Shown: positions 1 through 8,260 of the stretch, in pieces | How the letters are laid out: each line of letters starts with the position of its first letter | Position numbering within the stretch: the first letter of the stretch is position 1 | Assembly (NCBI RefSeq): GCF_030536915.1 | Contig: NZ_JAUNPC010000016.1 | Span: 9,133-43,859, forward strand | From: Paracoccus sp. (in: a-proteobacteria) | Lineage (GTDB): Bacteria > Pseudomonadota > Alphaproteobacteria > Rhodobacterales > Rhodobacteraceae | Reading direction: 5' to 3' | Length of the DNA stretch: 34,727 bases | Made by a program: the position numbers and the translations under genes | Notes under the pieces: model-generated | Seen by the model: only the letters and a program-made list of their open reading frames with translations | The model's database searches: none | What the model was told of the DNA's origin: nothing

Positions 1-419
1 GCAACGACAACGGCAACGGCCGGACCATCGAGGGCGGCAGCGGCAACGACGTGCTGCGCGGCACCAGCGGCGACGACATCCTGGTCGGCAAGGGCGGACG
101 CGACATCTTCACGGGCGGTTCGGGCCGGGACACCTTCGTGTTCAGCGAAGCCGGGTCCTATGACCGCATCACCGACTGGGAAAAGGGCGACAGGATCGAC
201 CTGCGCGGCCTTGACGCCGATTCCGGGCGCTGGGGCCACCAAGGCTTCGACTTCGTCGGCTCGAACTGGCTGCGGGACGCGGGCGACCTGGGGGTCTACA
301 CCAACCGGGCGCAGAACAAGACCTATGTCCAGGCCAATACCGACAACGACCGCGAGTTCGAGGTCAACATCGTCCTGGACGGCGTCCACCAGCTCAGCGC
401 GTCGGACTTCCTGATCTGA
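1..419 (+). CDS. C-terminal end of an RTX-type (type I secreted) calcium-binding protein, 5' partial
   Basis: The reading frame is open from base 3 to the TGA at 417-419, so the gene begins left of the window and only about 138 codons are visible. The first 40 residues carry glycine/aspartate nonapeptide repeats of the GGxGxDxxx type (GGSGNDVLRG, TSGDDILVG, KGGRDIFTGG, SGRDTFVF), which bind calcium and fold as a parallel beta-roll. They are followed by a tail resembling the serralysin C-terminal domain: a D-R-I-T-D-W-x-x-G-D-R-I-D-L segment and an end in S-D-F-L-I. In that family this end is the uncleaved secretion signal for a type I ABC exporter. The catalytic part is outside the window. 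In this setting the protein could be an EPS-modifying lyase or glycanase, or an adhesin; that is inference. Confidence 0.85.
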   Translation, partial: NDNGNGRTIEGGSGNDVLRGTSGDDILVGKGGRDIFTGGSGRDTFVFSEAGSYDRITDWEKGDRIDLRGLDADSGRWGHQGFDFVGSNWLRDAGDLGVYTNRAQNKTYVQANTDNDREFEVNIVLDGVHQLSASDFLI

Positions 420-428
420 TCCGCAGCT

Positions 429-1586
429 TCACAGGATATGGCGGGCGCTGACGACCTCGGCGCCCGCCTTTTCCGCCAGCAGCTCGTTGTAAAGCGCCGT
501 GACCTTGGCCGTCATCTGCACGGTCGTGTAGCGGGCCAGATAGCGGCGGCGGCCGTTTTCGCCGAAGCGGGCCAGTTCGGCATCCGGCGTGGCGCGGATC
601 ATCGCCACGATCCCCTGCACGTCGTCGGGCTGGAACAGCCGGCCCGTCTCGTTATCGACGACGATGTCCTGCAGCCCGCCCACCTGGCTGGCGAAGACCG
701 CAAGCCCCTGCTGCATCGCCTCGGCGGCGACAAGGCCGAAGCCTTCCCAGCGGGACGGGACCAGCAGCAGGTCGGCCCGGCGATACAGGTCGAACACCGT
801 CGCGCGGTCCTGCCAGCCGATGATGCGGACGTTGTCGGGGCAGTCCGGCAGCGCCTCGTCCGAGGTGATGCTGCTGCCGATGGCGACGGCCTCGGCCTCG
901 TCCCCCAGTTCGCGCATGACCTCGAGGAAGGTGTCGAAGCCCTTCTGCCGGTCGAAGCGCCCGGCGAAGGCGATCAGCCGGCGGGCGGGCGCGGGCGTCA
1001 GGTAGTCGCCCGCGATCCCGGTCCCCGGCGGCGGGCTGATGCCGTTCTCGATCACCACCAGCCGGTCGGGGGAAATGCCCGCGGCCAGCGCCTCGCGCCG
1101 CTCGTGGTCCGAGATGCAGACGATCCGCTCGGTCACGCGGGCCAGCAGCCGTTCCACGAGGGCCGTCGCCCGCCGCATCCGGCTTGAGCCTTCGCGCGAG
1201 AAGGCCCAGCCATGCGGGCAATAGACCACATGCGTCCCCTTGGGGATCAGCGGGAAGAAGGCGCGGATCGCGGCGCCGGCGAAGGTCGAATGGATATGCA
1301 GGATGTCCGGCCGGGTCCGGCGGACATGGCGCAGCGTCATGAGCGCCATCCGCAGAAGCGCCCGGACCGAGCCGCGGCGGTGGCGGAAGGTGATCAGGCT
1401 GAACCGCGGGCCGGACAGCTTCGACAGCGCCTCGCGGTTGATTTCCGGGGTGATGACGTCGATCTGCACATCCGCGAGGCTGTGCAGCTGCTCGCCCACC
1501 AGTTCCTCAAGATAGGTCACGACACCGCCCAAGGGGGCCTCGGTGACGTGAAGGATGCGGTGCAGGGGGGGGTTGACGTCACGCAT
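429..1586 (-). CDS. Glycosyltransferase family 4 (GT-B fold)
   Basis: This 385-residue protein has the layout of retaining GT4 enzymes. The N-terminal acceptor domain opens with R-I-L-H-V-T-E-A-P-L-G-G-V, the usual glycine-rich loop. A linker contains PHGWAFSREG, and the C-terminal donor domain has FAGRFDRQKGFD near residues 207-218. The E-x7-E motif, which contacts the nucleotide sugar, is at E281 and E289 within RWEGFGLVAAEA. No signal peptide or membrane span is seen, so it should act at the cytoplasmic face on a lipid-linked sugar intermediate. Its start overlaps the end of the upstream GT2 gene by 8 bases, so the two are co-transcribed leftwards. Which sugar is transferred cannot be told from the sequence. 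Confidence 0.92.
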   Translation of the reverse strand: MRDVNPPLHRILHVTEAPLGGVVTYLEELVGEQLHSLADVQIDVITPEINREALSKLSGPRFSLITFRHRRGSVRALLRMALMTLRHVRRTRPDILHIHSTFAGAAIRAFFPLIPKGTHVVYCPHGWAFSREGSSRMRRATALVERLLARVTERIVCISDHERREALAAGISPDRLVVIENGISPPPGTGIAGDYLTPAPARRLIAFAGRFDRQKGFDTFLEVMRELGDEAEAVAIGSSITSDEALPDCPDNVRIIGWQDRATVFDLYRRADLLLVPSRWEGFGLVAAEAMQQGLAVFASQVGGLQDIVVDNETGRLFQPDDVQGIVAMIRATPDAELARFGENGRRRYLARYTTVQMTAKVTALYNELLAEKAGAEVVSARHIL

Positions 1587-2538
1587 GGCGCACCTTTGTC
1601 ACGGCGTCGCGCAGGCGGCCGTAGATGCCCGGCGCCGCGCCCCGCGCCAGCAGCATGGCGGCGCGGCTGGGGCCAAGGCCGCCATGGCGGATCGCCGCGG
1701 CCAGCAGCGACACGGCGCGCAGGGGCCGGGTGCGGACGATCTGGGGGACGAGAAAGCGGGCCAGATAGCCGTGCATGGCGCGGGGCGACAGCCGCCCGGC
1801 CTGCCGCGCCGCCCATTCCAGCACCTCGACCTGCGAGGTGGTGTAGCTCAGCCGCCCGGCGGCGCGGTCGTCGTGCCAGATCACCTCGGGCTCGGGCAGC
1901 ATGCGGAAACGGGCGCCCGCCTCCTCCAGCCGCAGGCAGAGGTCGAGGTCCTCGAGGCAGCGCAGGCCGCGGTCGAAGCTGACCCGCGCGAACAGCGCCC
2001 GCGGGATCACGAGGGTCGAGGTCTGCATCAGCCCCTCGTCCGCGAACAGGTAGTCGCCGACGCTTTCATCCGGGCCGATGGCGCGCGGCGGCTTGACCAT
2101 GCGGTTGCCGTCGCCGCGATCGAACAGCAGCGGCGAATACCAGACGGTCAGTTCCGGCGCGTCGGCGGCGCGGATCGCCGCCTCCAGCCGCTGCAGCTTG
2201 TGGGGCAGGAACTCGTCGTCGGAATCGAGAAAGGCGAGGAACTCGCCCGCCGCCGCGCCCGCACCCGTGTTGCGCGCGGCCGAGGCCCCGGCATTGGGCT
2301 GGCGGATGCAGCGGATGCGGGGGTCGCCCATGGCCTCGACCGCCGCGGCAGTGTTGTCGCGCGAGCCGTCGTCGACGACGATCACCTCGAAGTCGGGACA
2401 GGTCTGGGCCAGGCAGGATTCGATCGCGCGGCCAATGGTGTCGGCGCGGTTGTAGGCCGGGATGACGATCGAGAATCGCGGCGGGCCGCCTGCGCGATCG
2501 CCGCCGGGCGCTGCTGCATTCCTGATTGTCCGGTTCAT
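1579..2538 (-). CDS. Glycosyltransferase family 2 (GT-A fold)
   Basis: This is a 319-residue GT2 enzyme. The nucleotide-binding strand FSIVIPAYNRADTI is at residues 22-35, VVDDGS at 54-59, and the metal-binding DxD is LDSDD at about 104-108. A later E-D-L-D segment (CLEDLDLCLRL) matches the catalytic-base region of the family. I start it at the ATG at 2538; a TTG one codon upstream is the only longer option nearby. It is the first gene of a leftward pair with the GT4 gene. It probably adds a sugar to the undecaprenyl-linked EPS repeat unit. The C-terminal 80 residues are rich in Ala, Arg and Leu, and they may be a membrane-contact region. Confidence 0.92.
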   Translation of the reverse strand: MNRTIRNAAAPGGDRAGGPPRFSIVIPAYNRADTIGRAIESCLAQTCPDFEVIVVDDGSRDNTAAAVEAMGDPRIRCIRQPNAGASAARNTGAGAAAGEFLAFLDSDDEFLPHKLQRLEAAIRAADAPELTVWYSPLLFDRGDGNRMVKPPRAIGPDESVGDYLFADEGLMQTSTLVIPRALFARVSFDRGLRCLEDLDLCLRLEEAGARFRMLPEPEVIWHDDRAAGRLSYTTSQVEVLEWAARQAGRLSPRAMHGYLARFLVPQIVRTRPLRAVSLLAAAIRHGGLGPSRAAMLLARGAAPGIYGRLRDAVTKVRHA

Positions 2539-2758
2539 CAAGCCCGCCGTTGCGTAACAGGGAAATGGTTATCGGTTAATAGGACGCCCGCGATCACCCG
2601 AAGGCAAACCAAAATGTGTTTCACCGGCGGGGAATTGCCGAAATACGGAGGTTGCGCCCGTCCCGTTGTTCCTGTCAGAAGACCTCGCACCCGTCCCGGC
2701 CGGGCAGGTAGTCCGATCTATTGTGCATGGATCAACTGTTGATTGAGGTTTTGTTTTG
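2539..2758. promoter_or_regulatory. Divergent intergenic region between two glycosyltransferase operons
   Basis: These 220 bases separate the leftward GT2-GT4 pair from the rightward EPS operon, so promoters for both must lie here or in flanking coding sequence. The stretch is less GC-rich than its neighbours, especially at 2561-2625 and 2720-2758. I could not find a convincing -35/-10 pair or an obvious operator palindrome. A ribosome-binding site (GAGG, 2745-2748) precedes the rightward start at 2759. Confidence 0.5.
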
Positions 2759-3784
2759 ATGGCTGGCGATTTTCAGCTTTCGGTTGTAATTCCCAACAGG
2801 AACCGGGCCCATTCGCTTGCCCGCGCGGTCCTTTCGGTGCGCGATGACAACGCCGGGGCCGAAATCATTGTCGTTGACGACTGCTCGGACGAGGACCTGT
2901 CCGCGGAATACGCCCGGCTGCAGGCCATGGGGGTGCGGGTGCTGCGGCAGGACAGCCGCCGGCGCGGCGGGGCGGCGCGGAACCGCGGCGTGGACGAGGC
3001 CACGGGCACCCATGTCAGCTTTCTGGATTCCGACGATGTCTGGCTGCGGGGCCGCCACGACCGCATCCGCCGCTTCTATGCCGCGCCCGGACGGGACCGG
3101 ACGGTTCTGGTCAGCGCGGCGCTGCTGCATATCAACGGCGACATCCGCAGGCCGCACCAGCCGGACTGGCGGCCGGGCCGCTCGCTGGTCGAATACTGCT
3201 ACCGCGACGGCGGCCGGGTGCAGACCTCGATGCTGAGCCTGCCCGCCCCCATCGCCCGCGCCCATCCCTTCGACGAAAGCCTGCGGGTGAACCAGGACAC
3301 CGACCTTGCCATGCGGATGGACCGGGCGGGGATCGCCTTTCACATCGACCCCGAGCCGGGCGTCATCAAGGAGGAATCCCCCCGCCCCGACCGGCTGACC
3401 ACCGGGGCCGAGACGGCGGACCTGTCCTTTGCCTGGTACCGGCGCGAGTCGGGCGACTGGTCGCCTGCCGCCCGCAGCGGCTATTTCCTGCAGGACCGGG
3501 TCTGGCGGCTGGCCGATTCCGGCCGCCGCCCGGCCGCCTTCGCGGCGCTGGCCCGCAGCCTCGCGCCCCCGGTCTCGCCGTGCGAAATCGCCCGCCGGGC
3601 GCTGAGCCTGACCGCAGGCGAACGGCTTTACAACCGGCTGCGCACGGGCTGGCGGCAGCGGGCCCCGGCGCCGGCCGAGCCCGGACTGGTCGCGGCGGGC
3701 GAAAGGTGGCGCGAGTTCGACGCCCGCGCCCGCGACTTCTGCGCCACGGCGCGCGAGGCCCTGGCTCTTGGGGCCGTCCGATGA
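2759..3784 (+). CDS. Glycosyltransferase family 2 (GT-A fold)
   Basis: This 341-residue GT2 enzyme is the first gene of the main EPS operon. It shows LSVVIPNRNRAHSL at residues 7-20, IIVVDDCS at 36-43, GGAARNRGVDEA at 70-81 and the DxD motif LDSDD at 89-93. The ATG at 2759 is preferred over a TTG one codon earlier, because the GAGG at 2745-2748 then has normal spacing. The C-terminal third contains many Arg and Ala residues and no recognised domain. Its TGA overlaps the ATG of the export gene in an ATGA tetranucleotide, which implies translational coupling. It should transfer a sugar in the cytoplasm to the lipid-linked repeat unit; donor and acceptor are unknown. Confidence 0.92.
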   Translation: MAGDFQLSVVIPNRNRAHSLARAVLSVRDDNAGAEIIVVDDCSDEDLSAEYARLQAMGVRVLRQDSRRRGGAARNRGVDEATGTHVSFLDSDDVWLRGRHDRIRRFYAAPGRDRTVLVSAALLHINGDIRRPHQPDWRPGRSLVEYCYRDGGRVQTSMLSLPAPIARAHPFDESLRVNQDTDLAMRMDRAGIAFHIDPEPGVIKEESPRPDRLTTGAETADLSFAWYRRESGDWSPAARSGYFLQDRVWRLADSGRRPAAFAALARSLAPPVSPCEIARRALSLTAGERLYNRLRTGWRQRAPAPAEPGLVAAGERWREFDARARDFCATAREALALGAVR

Positions 3785-5025
3785 CGCGCCTCATCTGGCC
3801 GCTTCTTCTGCTGCTGGCCGCGGTCGCGCCCGCGCAGGCCCAGGATCATGTGATCGCCTCGGGCGAGACGCTGGAAATCTCGGTCTTCCGGGTGCCCGAA
3901 CTGACGCGCGAGGCGGTCGTGGACGTCGACGGGCAGATCGCCTTTCCGCCGCTGGGACGGATCGCCGTCGCCGGAAAGACCACCGAGGACGTCGCCGCGC
4001 TTCTTCAGGACCGCATGTCGGGGCTGGAGATCATGCTGGACGCGCAGGTGACGGTGGGGCTTGCCGCCGTGCGTCCGGTGGTGATCGGCGGCGATGTCGC
4101 CCAGCCGGGCGCGATCCCCTTTCAACGGGGGATGACCGTGCGCCGCGCCATCGCCATGGCGGGGGGCCTGGGGGCGCTGCGCCCCTCTCCCGGTGCCGCG
4201 GCCGAGCTGCGCGCCGAGGGCGAGGCCATCGCCGCCGAGCTTCTGGCCCGGCACGCGACGCTGGCCCGCGCCCGCGCCGAACTGGACGGCGCCGCGCAGA
4301 TCGCGGCGGCCGACCTGCCCCGGCTTGCGGGCAACGAGGACGAGGCCGTCCTTGCGCTGGCCAACCGCCTGCTGGCGGCGGCCAATGCCGAAAGCGAGGC
4401 GGAAAAGGCCTTCTACGCCCGCGACATCGCCATGATCGACACCCGCATCGCCCGGCTGAAGGAACAGATCGAGCATCAGCGGGCGCTGGTCGAGCAGCAG
4501 ATCGAGGAAGTCACCCGCTATACCGACATGCAGGGTCGCGGGTTGACCCCGCAGACCCGCGTGTCCGAGGAATACCGCACCCTGAACGAGCTGCGCGGCA
4601 ATCTTTCCGAGGTCGAGGCCTCGATCGCCGATGTCGAGCGCCAGCGCGAAACCGTCGCCCATGAGCTTGACCGCCACGACGCCCGCCGCACCGCCGCGCT
4701 GGAAGCCGAGGCGCAGGAGGCGCTGGCCGCTATCGCCGCGCTGAACGCGCGGATGAACGGCGTCGCCGGCCAGCTTTCCCAGCTTGGCGCCGGCGGCATG
4801 GACGCCGTCGAGGTGACGCTGTACCGCGCCGCCGACGGGCAGGAAACACCGGCGATGGCCAGCGAGGACACCGTCCTGCAGCCCGGCGACCTGATCGAGG
4901 TCGACCTGCCCGACAGCTTCTTCGGGATGCTTCCTTCCGCCAATGCCGTGTCGGCCGATCCCGCCTCGGTCCCGCAGCGGTCCGTCCAGCCCTCGACGCT
5001 GGCCCAGCAGAGGCCCATGCCATGA
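3781..5025 (+). CDS. Polysaccharide export protein, ExoF/Wza-like, with periplasmic coiled coil
   Basis: This 414-residue protein begins with a clear Sec signal peptide (MTRLIWPLLLLLAAVAPAQA, cut before QDH). No lipobox cysteine is present, unlike classical Wza. Residues about 25-105 match the poly-export domain (IASGETLEISVFRVPELTREAVVDVDGQIAFPPLGRI). They are followed by an SLBB-type segment with RPVVIGGDVAQPGAIPF near 100-115. Residues about 140-350 are rich in Ala, Glu and Arg with heptad-like spacing and are predicted coiled coil. This build resembles rhizobial ExoF-type proteins, which link the inner-membrane polymerisation complex to the outer membrane. The gene overlaps both neighbours by ATGA. 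The family assignment is secure; whether it alone forms the outer-membrane channel is not known. Confidence 0.88.
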   Translation: MTRLIWPLLLLLAAVAPAQAQDHVIASGETLEISVFRVPELTREAVVDVDGQIAFPPLGRIAVAGKTTEDVAALLQDRMSGLEIMLDAQVTVGLAAVRPVVIGGDVAQPGAIPFQRGMTVRRAIAMAGGLGALRPSPGAAAELRAEGEAIAAELLARHATLARARAELDGAAQIAAADLPRLAGNEDEAVLALANRLLAAANAESEAEKAFYARDIAMIDTRIARLKEQIEHQRALVEQQIEEVTRYTDMQGRGLTPQTRVSEEYRTLNELRGNLSEVEASIADVERQRETVAHELDRHDARRTAALEAEAQEALAAIAALNARMNGVAGQLSQLGAGGMDAVEVTLYRAADGQETPAMASEDTVLQPGDLIEVDLPDSFFGMLPSANAVSADPASVPQRSVQPSTLAQQRPMP

Positions 5026-6059
5026 ACCACGTCAGCGTTCCCGCCGGGCAGCAGGGGGCCGAGGCGATGCCGCAGCCCGCCGCCTCGTTCACCTTGGGCG
5101 AGGTCTTCGCCGCGATCCGGCGCAGCCCGCTTCTGGTGCTGCTGTTCACCGCGCTTGGCGGCGGCGGCGCCTTCATGGCCGCCAAGTCGATGCCCGACAG
5201 CTATTCGGCCACCGCCAAGCTGATTTCGGACGCCGACCGCGCCGGCATCATCCAGCGGACCGAGCCGGGAACCCAGGTCACCGCCGAGGATTCCGCCACC
5301 GCCACCATCGTGGAAACCATCGACACGCCCGTGTCGCTGGCCTATGCGCTGGACGCCCTGACGCCCCAGCAGCATGCCGAACTGGTCGTCACCGCCGAGT
5401 TCCCGCCCGACGAGCCGATGACCGCGGCGCAGGAACGGGCGCAACTGCTGCGGCACATGTCGCGCAGCCTCGACGTGACCCACAGCGGCCGGTCCTATGT
5501 CGTCAACATCACCTACAACTCGAAAAGCCCCGGGCTTTCGGCCACCATCGCCAATGCGGTTGCACAGGGCTACCTGAAATCCCGGTCGGACCTGCGGCTG
5601 GACGTCTACCAGCAGATGCTGGTGAACCTCGACCGCGAGCTGGACACCCTGACCCGCGACCTCGAGGAAGCCGAGCGCCGCGCCCAGACCACCCGCGAAC
5701 GCGGCCGCCTGATGCAGTTGCGCTTCGAGACCCTGACCGGCCAGCGCCAGACCGAGGCCATCGAGGCCAGCGCCGAGGTCTATGCCCAGCAGCGCGAGGC
5801 CGAGCGCGAGGTGGAGGCCACCGCCGCCGTCTATGAACAGCTTCTGCTGGAACACCGCCGGATTCAAAGCCGCATCGGCGCGCCGGAACTGACCGTGCAG
5901 CTTTTCGCCCCCGCCGTGGTCCCGCTGACCCCGGCCGGGTTCAACGCCAAGCCGGTGATCCTTGCGCTGGGGCTGGTGGCGGGCTTCCTTGCCGGATCGT
6001 CGCTGGCCATCCTGCGAAGCGCCTGGCAGCGTCGGCGCCTTGCGCGGAGGGACCAATGA
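5022..6059 (+). CDS. Chain-length determinant (Wzz/PCP-type) membrane protein
   Basis: This 345-residue protein has the polysaccharide co-polymerase layout. One membrane span lies near residues 33-53 (SPLLVLLFTALGGGGAFMAA), followed by a large periplasmic domain with long helices around 195-280. A second span lies near 311-332 (ILALGLVAGFLAGSSLAIL), preceded by the proline-containing stretch V-P-L-T-P-A-G-F-N-A-K-P typical of the family. The protein ends about 13 residues after the second span and has no Walker motifs. It therefore lacks the fused tyrosine kinase found in many EPS co-polymerases. It should set chain length together with the Wzy-like polymerase and hand the polymer to the export protein encoded just upstream. 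Both gene ends overlap their neighbours by ATGA. Confidence 0.88.
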   Translation: MNHVSVPAGQQGAEAMPQPAASFTLGEVFAAIRRSPLLVLLFTALGGGGAFMAAKSMPDSYSATAKLISDADRAGIIQRTEPGTQVTAEDSATATIVETIDTPVSLAYALDALTPQQHAELVVTAEFPPDEPMTAAQERAQLLRHMSRSLDVTHSGRSYVVNITYNSKSPGLSATIANAVAQGYLKSRSDLRLDVYQQMLVNLDRELDTLTRDLEEAERRAQTTRERGRLMQLRFETLTGQRQTEAIEASAEVYAQQREAEREVEATAAVYEQLLLEHRRIQSRIGAPELTVQLFAPAVVPLTPAGFNAKPVILALGLVAGFLAGSSLAILRSAWQRRRLARRDQ

Positions 6060-6856
6060 CCGAAGCAAGACCCGATCTCTGCGTGCTGATCCCGGTCTTC
6101 AGGGACCAGTCCGGGCTGATCGAGACGTTGCAGGTCCTGGGCCGCGAGTCCCACCCCTTCGACATCGTGGTGGTGGACGACGGCTCGCCCGAGCCGATCA
6201 CCTGCGCCGACAGCTACGGCCCCCATGCCGTGACCCTGATGCGGCTGGACCGCAACCGGGGGATCGAGCACGCCCTGAACGCCGGGCTCGAGACGATCCT
6301 GGCCCGTGGCTATCCGCATGTCGCCCGGCTGGATTGTGGCGACCTGCCCCTGCCCAGCCGGTTCGCGCGGCAGGAGGAGTTCCTGAAGGCCAACCCGCGC
6401 GTCGGCATGGTCGGCACATGGGCGCGCTGCGTCGATGACGACGGCAACTACATGTTCACCCTGCGCTTCCCGGTGGACCATGACGAGATGCTGCGCAAGC
6501 AGCGCTATGTCCCTGCCCTTCTGCATCCGACCATCATGATCCGGGCCGAGGCCCTGCGCGACATCGGGCTTTATTCCGACCGCTACAAGACCGCCGAGGA
6601 TTACGACCTGTTCGTCCGCATGGGCCGCAACTGGCGGCTGGCGAACATCCCCGAGGTGCTGACGCAATACACGATCAGCGCCACCGGCACGACCGCGGCC
6701 AAGCGCAAGCGCAACCTCGTGGCGCGCTTGCGGGTGCAGCGGGACAATTTCTCGGCCCGCGATCCCCATGCCTGGGCCGGGATGGCGCGGACGCTGCTGT
6801 TCATGGCCATCCCCTTCGGCTGGCTGAACGCGGTCAAGAAGAAGGCGTGGAAGTGA
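6056..6856 (+). CDS. Glycosyltransferase family 2 with unusual DxD region
   Basis: This 266-residue GT2 enzyme shows LCVLIPVFRDQSGLIETL at residues 8-25, IVVVDDGSPEP at 37-47 and RGIEHALNAGLE at 68-79. The metal-binding site reads LDCGD (92-96), so the central aspartate of the usual DxDD is a glycine. A downstream YKTAEDYDLFVRM carries the acidic pair expected near the catalytic base. Subfamilies with variant DxD regions are known, so this need not mean loss of activity. The C-terminus (LLFMAIPFGWLNAVKKKAWK) is hydrophobic then basic, which suits membrane association. It lies between the chain-length and polymerase genes in the same operon. Confidence 0.9.
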   Translation: MTEARPDLCVLIPVFRDQSGLIETLQVLGRESHPFDIVVVDDGSPEPITCADSYGPHAVTLMRLDRNRGIEHALNAGLETILARGYPHVARLDCGDLPLPSRFARQEEFLKANPRVGMVGTWARCVDDDGNYMFTLRFPVDHDEMLRKQRYVPALLHPTIMIRAEALRDIGLYSDRYKTAEDYDLFVRMGRNWRLANIPEVLTQYTISATGTTAAKRKRNLVARLRVQRDNFSARDPHAWAGMARTLLFMAIPFGWLNAVKKKAWK

Positions 6857-8244
6857 CGGCCAGCGCCCCGGCCGCCACGCGCGAGGGGCTGCGGGCCGCG
6901 CCGCTGATCGTGCTGCTGGTGGTGGCGACGGTCTTCAACGACCTGATGCCGCTTTTGCCGGCGGGCGAGCTGTCCAAGGACGGCTTCATCTATGTCCTGC
7001 CGCTGGCGCTGCTTTACTTCGTGGTGCAGCCGGGACGGATCGCGATCCCTTCGGCCTTCTTCCTTGTGACCGTGGGTTTCCTTGTGGTCGTGGTGGCGGG
7101 GGTCGCGATCAATTTTCCGGAAATCTCGACCGTCTGGTACAAGGGACGCTCGGGGATGAGCCGGGTCATCACCCAGGGCATGGCCGTGGCGCTGGGGCCG
7201 CTGGTCACGCTGATGTTCTTCAACTTCGCGTCCCGCGGGCCCGAGGGGCTGGCCGCGATCTCGCGCGGGGCCTGGGTCGCGCTGATGGTGATGGCGGGCA
7301 TCGCGGTGATCGAGGTCGCCTCGTGGTACGGCATCCCCGGCCCGACCCAGATCTATGGGGCGCTGTCGCTGGTCATCCATGCCGAGACGCATGAATATTA
7401 TCCCGACCGGCTGCGGATGACCGCCTTTGAATCCTCGTGGGCGGCGGTGATGCTGACCTTCATCTTCCCCTTCGCCATCACCCGCGGCAGCGGGCGGCGA
7501 GTGGCGCTGGTGCTGGCCATCGTTGCGGTGATGATGGTGCTGCTGCAGTCCCGCACCGCGATGCTGGTGATCGGGGTCCAGTTCATCCTGTTCCTGCTGG
7601 GCTTCCTGCGCCACCGCAAGGACTGGCTGCTGCACGGCGCCTCGGCCGCGGCGGTGGGACTGCTGGTGATGATGCTGATCCCCGGCGTGCAGAACGCGGT
7701 GATGGAAAAGGGCAGCAACCTGATCCGCTATGGCAGCATGGACGGGCTGATCGACCCGACTCCGGGGGCGACCGAGAACGTGTCCAACGTCACCCGCCTG
7801 GCCGCCATCCGTGCGGGCCTGTCGATGTTCGAGGAACGCCCGGTCCTGGGCGTGGGCCTCGGGCAATACGGCTTCAACTATCCTTATCATATCCGCGCCG
7901 AGGACCTGCGAAGCTGGGAGGTCCGCAGCTACGCCACCGCCGCCGACGTGGGGCTGACCTGGCCCCCCGCCTATTCGTTGCATGTCCGCCTGCTGGCCGA
8001 AACCGGGCTGCTGGGATACCTGCTGTGGCTTGCGATGATCCTGCCGCTGCTGCTGCGCTCGCTCTTGCGGGCCTCGGGGGCGACCTACACGGGCCGGCTG
8101 CACCTGGCCGTCGCCATGACCCTCAGCGGCTGGCTGATGCTGGGGGCCAGCATCGACAGCTTCCGCTTTTTCGGGGGCTGGATCGCCCTGGGGGTCGGGC
8201 TGGCGCTGTGGCGCTCGCCCGCGCGCTCGTCGGCCGCCGCGTAA
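6853..8244 (+). CDS. Wzy-like O-antigen/EPS polymerase (polytopic membrane protein)
   Basis: This protein of about 463 residues consists mainly of hydrophobic segments, with roughly ten to twelve membrane spans. A large periplasmic loop lies in the second half (about residues 290-390). That loop contains the sequence NVTRLAAIRAGLSMFEERPVLGVGLGQYGFNYP, the hallmark of the O-antigen ligase/polymerase family. I start at the GTG at 6853, which forms a GTGA overlap with the previous stop, like the ATGA overlaps elsewhere in this operon, and has GAAGG seven bases upstream. A GTG at 6847 is also possible. The predicted role is periplasmic polymerisation of flipped repeat units. The WaaL-like ligase alternative is less likely next to Wzz, Wzx and export genes. 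Confidence 0.85.
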   Translation: MTASAPAATREGLRAAPLIVLLVVATVFNDLMPLLPAGELSKDGFIYVLPLALLYFVVQPGRIAIPSAFFLVTVGFLVVVVAGVAINFPEISTVWYKGRSGMSRVITQGMAVALGPLVTLMFFNFASRGPEGLAAISRGAWVALMVMAGIAVIEVASWYGIPGPTQIYGALSLVIHAETHEYYPDRLRMTAFESSWAAVMLTFIFPFAITRGSGRRVALVLAIVAVMMVLLQSRTAMLVIGVQFILFLLGFLRHRKDWLLHGASAAAVGLLVMMLIPGVQNAVMEKGSNLIRYGSMDGLIDPTPGATENVSNVTRLAAIRAGLSMFEERPVLGVGLGQYGFNYPYHIRAEDLRSWEVRSYATAADVGLTWPPAYSLHVRLLAETGLLGYLLWLAMILPLLLRSLLRASGATYTGRLHLAVAMTLSGWLMLGASIDSFRFFGGWIALGVGLALWRSPARSSAAA

Positions 8245-8260
8245 GGCCGGCCCCCGCGGA

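Noticed and set aside
3628-4677. Long open frame on the minus strand across the export gene
   Set aside because: It is a shadow of the strongly supported rightward gene in high-GC DNA, with His/Gly/Asp-rich composition and no domain.
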